Shown: positions 58,200-64,000 of the stretch, piece by piece
Layout: each line of letters begins with the position of its first letter
Numbering within the stretch: the stretch's first letter is position 1
Source of the DNA: Mytilus trossulus
Lineage: Eukaryota; Mollusca; Bivalvia; Mytilida; Mytilidae
Length of the DNA: 64,000 bases
Assembly (NCBI RefSeq): GCF_036588685.1
Contig: NC_086383.1
Coordinates: 60,649,448-60,713,447, forward strand
Reading direction: 5' to 3'
Position numbers and translations under genes: made by a program
The notes under the pieces: generated by a model
Database searches by the model: none
What the model was told of the DNA's origin: nothing
The model's input: only the letters and a program-made list of their open reading frames with translations

Positions 58200-59380
58200 T
58201 CACAATAAATCAACTTGATTGATAAGATTTAGTGATTTCAGGCACGGATTCAGCCCCCATAAAACAGGAAAATGTAATTAGTAGCATAACCACATTTCTA
58301 CCACCGAATTGTTGTCAACATATAGTCCTCCAACTCTCTTACTCTAATAGAAATAAAATTTGAAATGCATTTTGCACTTAACAAAAGATAGTACTTAAGA
58401 TCATAACAGTGAAAATGAAAAGTTCATCAATTTTAAAAAAGGTCACAATATTTTACCTTAGTTCAGAAATTTGAAGGGGAAAAAGATACGTAAAGAAACC
58501 CCATGGCAACGGATATATTTCTTCAAAGAAGGAGTGACATGGATAGGGTTGCTATACGTGCCTTGCTTTTTCATTTCACAGATGATCACAGATCCTATAT
58601 TATTTTAGCCCTATATCCCACCACCCATTTTTTTTATCCATATGATTACCAGCAACCCGTCTTCAGCATAACAATTAAGCAATCAACACAGGCATAATGT
58701 TCTAGGAGAAATATTATAAGACAAGTGCCTGTGGTCTCAGTCGATCGTATCATGAGCCCCCCCCCCCCCCTTATCATTTCCTCCCCTCATCTCAAATGTC
58801 ATATTTACAATAAAAATTTTAATCCCTCAACAAAAATACTGAACATGCTGAAATCTCACTAAAATTATTATTACCATACAAAATTAATCATGAATGCTAC
58901 TAAACGTGACTAAAGGATTAACGCAAAGTAGGATGTATACATGTGTATCCTCGGGGAAAAACATTCGCATGAAAGCAGAAAATCGATTAGCATAGTACTG
59001 CATCTATTTGATTGTTTGACATTTCCTTGTTTGGTTTTCTTGATAGATGATCCGTGTATGCCCGAATCAATAGATTTTTGAAAGAGTTTAAACCAGTCAC
59101 TAATTAAACACAAATGTGTTTAATTATTCCAATAATTAGCTTACAAACCTGATATAAAACCCCGAAGCGGCTGCACCCACAGTTTATGTTCCGGAGAGAA
59201 ATATCATAGCATTCTCCGTTTTTGTTTTTTATTTATTTTCTACTATTTGATCTTATAAACGTTTAATTACACGATAGTAATCCATTGTGAATTAAGCTGT
59301 AAATTAACCAGCATAGCTTCTTTGACGATGAAAAATATTTGAACACAATTTTGTTTGCAGTTATATAGACATGAATCACA
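58200..59380. other. Upstream region of TUBE1
   Basis: AT-rich with a 14-nt poly-C run at 58757-58770. The TUBE1 promoter should lie in its right part, but no distinctive element is visible. Confidence 0.35.
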
Positions 59381-62300
59381 ATGACACAATCTATTGTTGT
59401 TCAAGGTAAAATAATTTAACATTTTGAAACTAATAATAAAAAAAGAACAAGGAAACAAAAGGCATACAAGTTACAACACCAACTTATCTTTCAAATAACA
59501 AGCCAAAATAGTCAATAAGTCACAGGCACCTGTTTCTATCCATACGTAGGTCGACTATCCATTTATGAAGGTCGACTATCCATATAAATGGATAGTCGAC
59601 CTTCGTATGGATAGAAACAAGTGGCTGTGCAATAAGTCCATCTAAGCAATACACACACCAATTGAAGGGGGTCTCATTGGGGGGTTCCGATCCCGCTTAC
59701 GGTTTTGTCCGATTCCCGTATCCCGCTTACACTATGTAAGTAACCAATTCTTATTTTTTGGTCATTTTCAGGGTCCTGCAAGGCCTTATTTCCCATTTTC
59801 ACAACACAATAATATGCTTAGACCCCAATGAGACCCACATTGAAGATTAAGCACCACAAACCCTACCCAGCTTTTTTTGTGCATGCTGAAGCCATCTGTA
59901 CAAATATACATTAATAGATAAATGGTTTTCATAAACACAATCTATTGTCAGGAAACTAGAAAGATGCTTGTTTTTGGCCCCTTATACCTTAAAGTTTAGG
60001 ACGATTACCCCCAGACTCAATTCCAGCCTTCCTGTTGTGATGTGGAACTTTGTGGTACAAATTTAAAAAGATCCATACACTTTCAAGTTATTGTCCCAAA
60101 ACAACAAAAATACTTTTTATTTGCCAATTTTTGGACTTTTATTGCTCATGTTGCTATACTGTTGGTACCACAACCCCCAAAATCAATCCCAACTTTTCTA
60201 AATGTGGTATTGAAGGTTCCGGAAAAAATTTCATAGAGATCCATTCACTTTAATAAACTAAGTTATTGTCTGAAAACCAAATGTGCCTTTGGACGAAGCT
60301 GACAATGACATAATCCTCATGATCATATACCAATATACAAATAATTGCAAAAAAAAATGTTAGCGCTCGTATAAAACCTCTGTTTGATTGAAATAAAATC
60401 AAAAACATAAAGATATTAAAAGTTAAATTTTGTGCCTGAAAGAGGGGTGATGTTGGTATGTTTTACATGTTTTATACTCCTTTTTTTTGTTGTTTATTAA
60501 ACATTGCAGGCTTTAGACATTTTAGAGCATGTAGAGAGAAATAATAAAAAGTAAATACTTGAGTTGATGAAATTGTTTGTATCTACCATGTCTACTGACA
60601 ATCAGGCCGAGAAAAGAAATCCGAATTTCCGGTAACCCAACCGACCCTGTTTTTTAGCCCTGACCCTAATTTTTTAATTGGATCATCCAAAACTTTTTTT
60701 AAAAATTGTATCAACCGACCCTGTTTTTGACACAGGCTTCTGTTAAAAGACATAATATTTTTTTCTATCTTGCTTCTACTTGCATAGAAAGCCATTAAAA
60801 CATTTTATTAATAGTAGAAAGATGCTTGTTTTGGCCCCTTATACCTTAAAGTTTAGGAAGATTACCCCCAGACTCAATTCCAGCCTTCCTGTTGTGATGT
60901 GGAACTTTGTGGTACAAATTTAAAAAGATCCATACACTTTCAAGTTATTGTCCCAAAACAACAAAAATACTTTTTATTTGCCAATTTTTGGACTTTTATT
61001 GCTCATGTTGCTATACTGTTGGTACCACAACCCCCTAAAACATTAGATCTAAATATAAAATAAATGATATTATTTTAAATAATTTGGATAAAAATTTTAC
61101 CAAAATGTTAAATCCTATGTCTGAAAAGGAATTAAAATCTATTTGTATGTATATTGAAGAAGCTCTTGATTTGAGAGACCACCATACTGTTTCATCAGAT
61201 AATAATCTTTTACAGTAGTTTGTGCATATACATATATATATATATACATATCTTGTATTGTGTGTTTTAAGTAAATATACGAAAATCTATAATAATACTG
61301 AAATATAAGTCTACAGTATCAATATCAGTCTATAATGTATTTGTATACATAGAATTGGCTCATGACTTGTTACATGAATCTTTATTTCATTTATATGTTG
61401 TTTTAATATTATAATTGTCTGTATTTGGATCACGCCTCTATTGTGCTCTTTCCAATAAAATATTGAATTGAATTGAATTGAATGTCAACAGGTATTCCAA
61501 ATAGGCATGATAGGTTAAAATCCAAGAAATTTGCACAGCAGGTGCTTCAAAAACATTGCAAATGGTGCACTTCCTGTTTTTCAAACTAATTATGGACCCA
61601 GACTTGGAAAAAAAAAAAAGAATTCCGACCTATACCATGTATACCGACCCTATTTTTCAAAATGATGTTACCAGAAACACATATCTTTTTTTTTTAGGCC
61701 TCAGATAATTAATTTTAACTGTATTTTGAATTTGACATACATGCATGACATCAACATGAATACATGATCAATGTTTTCTATTTTTACAGTTGGACAATGT
61801 GGAAATCAGATTGGTTGTAGATTCTGGGATCTTGCATTAAGAGAGCATGCAGCTGTCAACAAGGTCTCATATATTTGTTTTTAATTTAATGCATAGTACC
61901 TTAATTGAATGGCAGATCAAAGTTAATTCAGATATTTTAGCACAAACTTTTTTATTTTACTATACTAAGTTGCAAACAGGATGTTAATTTCATGGATACA
62001 TATAATAAATGTATCTTATTTTAATTCATTTGATAGTTCTGTATATATGAAATTTGTATTTTTTGAACACTTAAACATAAATTGGAGGTTTAATGTTCGT
62101 CTACCATGTTTGCATTATGAAAATAAGAATATTTTGTATTATTTGCAATGAGACCAACTGACATAGAAGTTGTCATCTATAGTGTACCATACAGCATTCG
62201 ACAATAATGAAAACCCATACCACATATATAATTAGGCCTAAATTAATATATTGTGTGTTTCCCCAATCCCGACCCTGCCAAGCAAGATGTGGGTAGGTAG

Positions 62301-63961
62301 GTAGGGAATTATTTTATTTTTTTCCAAAAAGCTTGAACAATATTGGACGATGTCGCAAGCATGAAAATCATGAATGAATAAAATAATTTTCCACTTAGTT
62401 TTGATATAAAATTTCATGAGTAGCACCGTTTTTGCAGGGTCGGTTAGGATTGGGGAAACAAACAATATTTTATTTTAGGCCTTATGCATATAGCAAGATA
62501 AAAAAAATCATAGACATGATCAATGTAAAAATAATTAAAAAAAAAAGAAAACAGAAAGCCTGATTTATTAACAAAACAAGACTTTAAAAAATGTGATATA
62601 CAGCAACGAACAACAAACAAATGAAGTCCATGGAAAACAAAATGTCTACATTGAATTTATTTTTGTTTTATTGTAGAGTGGTAATTATGATGAATCATTA
62701 AGCAGCTTTTTCAGAAATGTTGATTCACGATATGATGATCCAGCCAACATACCAATGGGTAGTGGTAAAGGAAAGATTAAAGCACTCAAAGCTAGAGTTT
62801 GTATAAATTATTCATTTTCGGTTAACTTGAGTTGTCTCCCATTGTGTTAGAACTGCTGTTCTTGGACAGCTACCTTCATTCACCTTTAGACCCAAATTGT
62901 ATGTCTGATATAAATGTTAAAATTAATGTAAAAGAAAATTTTTAAAATGCACCTCATTTATCATGATTTTACCTTTAGATTAAAATATTAAGTAAATATA
63001 CAAGGTATATATATTCAATATTTCTATCTATGCTATTTTGGTATTTTTTATTAGAAGGAGATTTTATGTACCAAAACTATGTAGAATATGAACCAAAAAG
63101 TATGGGTTACTCAGTAGAACAGCAATCTCATTACTTTTCTGACATTAAAACAATATTTGATTGCTAATGAAACAGCTCTTCACTAGAGACATAAGTGAAC
63201 AATTATAATCAAAACCCATACTGCATAGTAATCCTCTGAAAATACTCTGAAATGGCAAATGTTAATCTATATACAAACGAGACTAATAGCCTGATATCTA
63301 TACAGAACAATAATCAACATAACAAATATGATATACAGAAGCAAACAACAACAACTGCATTACAGATTCCGGACTTTGGACAGGCACATACAGAATGTGG
63401 TCAGGTTTTGTCTTAAAATTATTACTTACATAGGAAATCTGAAAAGACCAATCAATATATTTTCAATAATGTATTTTTAAAATCACATTCTTATCTGTAT
63501 ACAAAACCATAAAAAATTGAGAATGGAAATGGGGAATGTATCAAAGAGACAATGATGACCCGACCAAGGATCAGACAACAACCAAAGGCCATCAATAAAT
63601 CTTCAATGCAGCAAGAAACTCCTTCAACCTAATTATAAAAATTACAGAAAGAATTCACATCAATACAGACTGTTTTTGCCTGCTACATGTGATATGTCAA
63701 AACTGCAAAAATTATGATCATACATTATGACATTGGAATACGTTATTTTGACTTTTACAAATTGTTTTTGTTTGATCTGATAGATGGTGTTTTCAGTCAT
63801 GTGATAAAAGATGTATAATATAACCAATCATTTTGTCTGTTGCAGGCTGTTTTGGTTGATATGGAAGAGGGGGTTGTCAGTGAAATGATGAAGGGACCAT
63901 TAAGAGAAGTGTTCGACTTTCAGCAGTTGATAACTGATGTGTCTGGTTGTGGAAATAATTG
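59381..63961 (+). CDS. TUBE1: Tubulin epsilon chain (3' part beyond the window)
   Basis: Four exons join in frame: 59381-59405 (MTQSIVVQ), 61790-61863 (VGQCGNQIGCRFWDLALREHAAV), 62677-62796 (SSFFRNVDSR; KGKIKALKAR) and 63846-63961 (AVLVDMEEGVV, DVSGCGNNW). The tubulin N-terminus QVGQCGNQIG is the nucleotide-binding start of the fold. The insertion after FFRNVD and the LREHAAVN stretch are characteristic of epsilon rather than alpha, beta or gamma tubulin. Epsilon-tubulin is needed for centriole triplet microtubule formation and stability. The donors after exons 2 and 3 (GTCTCA, GTTTGT) are weak but the phases fit. Only about the first 110 of roughly 450-480 residues are in the window; the last donor is GTAAAA at 63962. 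Confidence 0.9.
59521..59629. repeat. 109-bp palindromic element in TUBE1 intron 1
   Basis: CACAGGCACCTGTTTCTATCC (from 59521) pairs with GGATAGAAACAAGTGGCTGTG (to 59629). The inner TACGTAGGTCGACTATCCATTT pairs with AAATGGATAGTCGACCTTCGTA, and GGTCGACTATCCAT is repeated directly at the centre. It is about 44 bp per arm with two or three mismatches. It is a miniature fold-back element with hairpin potential. Confidence 0.8.
59958..60178 (+). repeat. Duplicated 220-bp segment, copy 1
   Basis: From AGAAAGATGCTTG to GGTACCACAACCCCC. Internally it shows a loose ~130-bp periodicity (TTGGCCCCTTATACC... / TGCTATACTGTTGG...CAACCCCC), and the periodicity continues to about 60300. Copy 2 at 60816-61035 differs at only a few positions. 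Confidence 0.85.
60816..61035 (+). repeat. Duplicated 220-bp segment, copy 2
   Basis: Nearly identical to 59958-60178 (one T missing in GTTTTTGG, GGACGA replaced by GGAAGA). It stops exactly where the LINE 3' sequence begins at about 61036. Confidence 0.85.
61036..61485 (+). mobile_element. LINE 3' end with (TTGAA)n tail
   Basis: Codons 61039-61218 are open and end in TAG, encoding a plausible ORF2 C-terminus (MLNPMSEKELKSICMYIEEA). A 3' UTR with CACGCCTCTATTGTGCTC, an AATAAAA signal and a tandem TTGAATTGAATTGAATTGAA tail (to 61484) follows. It is 5'-truncated and lies in TUBE1 intron 1, sense. Confidence 0.65.
62145..62230 (+). repeat. Dispersed repeat family A fragment
   Basis: GCAATGAGACCAACTGACATAGAAG, TACCATACAGCATTCGAC, AAAACCCATACCACATAT: a shortened family A copy. 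Confidence 0.4.
62232..62484. mobile_element. MITE-like element with long imperfect inverted repeats in TUBE1 intron 2
   Basis: The left end TTAGGCCTAAATTAATATATTGTGTGTTTCCCCAATCCCGACCCTGC is mirrored by the right end GCAGGGTCGGTTAGGATTGGGGAAACAAACAATATTTTATTTTAGGCCTTA. The arms are about 45-50 bp with a few mismatches and an unrelated 150-bp centre. It has no coding capacity. Confidence 0.7.
63160..63420 (+). repeat. Dispersed repeat family A, diverged plus copy
   Basis: GCTAATGAAACAGCTCTTCACTAGAGAC, AAAACCCATACTGCATAGT, CTGAAATGGCAAATG and TTCCGGACTTTGGACAGGCAC follow the family A order with extra divergence. It lies in TUBE1 intron 3. Confidence 0.4.
63518..63635 (+). repeat. Dispersed repeat family B, truncated plus copy
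   Basis: AATTGAGAATGGAAATGGGGAATGTATCAAAGAGACAATGATGACCCGACC, AAATCTTCAATGCAGCAAGAAACTCC. It lies in TUBE1 intron 3. Confidence 0.6.
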
Positions 63962-64000
63962 GTAAAATAATTTATAGGTCTTTTATTAAATAAGTTTTAA

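Noticed and set aside
1..64000. CRISPR array, bacterial operons or intact virus
   Set aside because: No regularly spaced identical short repeats; genes are spliced and eukaryotic; the only virus-like sequence is a dead Ty3/Gypsy fragment.

Overview
The window looks like AT-rich nuclear DNA of a bivalve mollusc, most likely a mussel (Mytilidae). The evidence is spliced genes with GT-AG introns, a single-exon Mab-21-type gene of the kind expanded in bivalves, dispersed repeats I recognise as bivalve-typical, and permuted-domain Penelope-like retroelement debris. The species call is inference. Genes occupy perhaps a fifth of the window; the rest is introns, decayed mobile elements and unassigned AT-rich sequence.

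Layout. 1-6.3 kb: repeats, including a degenerate fold-back, a TIR element at 3752-5269, an orphan terminal-exon-like ORF, and a 261-bp tandem duplication carrying two copies of a zinc-finger-like exon. 6345-8273 (+): an intact single-exon Mab-21/cGAS-like receptor with an altered metal-binding motif. 8.4-28.6 kb: a graveyard of mobile elements (a Naiad/Chlamys-like Penelope element with the GIY-YIG part upstream of the RT part, its 5'-truncated relatives, a tRNA-derived SINE, a Ty3/Gypsy remnant, dispersed repeats), with no gene I can support.

29015-46945 (+): the most interesting locus. Fifteen exons join in a consistent reading frame into one 1764-codon protein: DZIP3-like HEPN domain (RNIFAH) - coiled coil - acidic linker - C2H2 finger - unknown domain - CCHC finger - ZAP/PARP12-like winged helix and CCCH fingers - further CCCH - WWE x2 - PARP/ART catalytic domain (H-Y-L). 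A retained first intron would instead give a HEPN-only protein of 347 aa. The architecture combines a possible RNase-type fold, a ZAP-like RNA sensor and a mono-ADP-ribosyltransferase in one chain.

48632-50496 (-) and 55167-57078 (-): two tandem ankyrin-repeat/SOCS-box (ASB-like) paralogues, candidate Cullin-5 E3 substrate receptors. A LINE remnant, a near-perfect palindrome and a non-autonomous Helitron (52674-53979) lie between them. 59381 to the right edge (+): the start of the epsilon-tubulin gene TUBE1, whose large first intron holds a duplicated 220-bp segment and a LINE 3' end.

Taken together, the cGAS-like receptor, the HEPN-ZAP-ART gene and the two ASB-type ubiquitin-ligase adaptors are all families linked to innate immunity. 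That they work together is inference only. All exon boundaries were read by eye from splice signals and phase; no transcript evidence was available.
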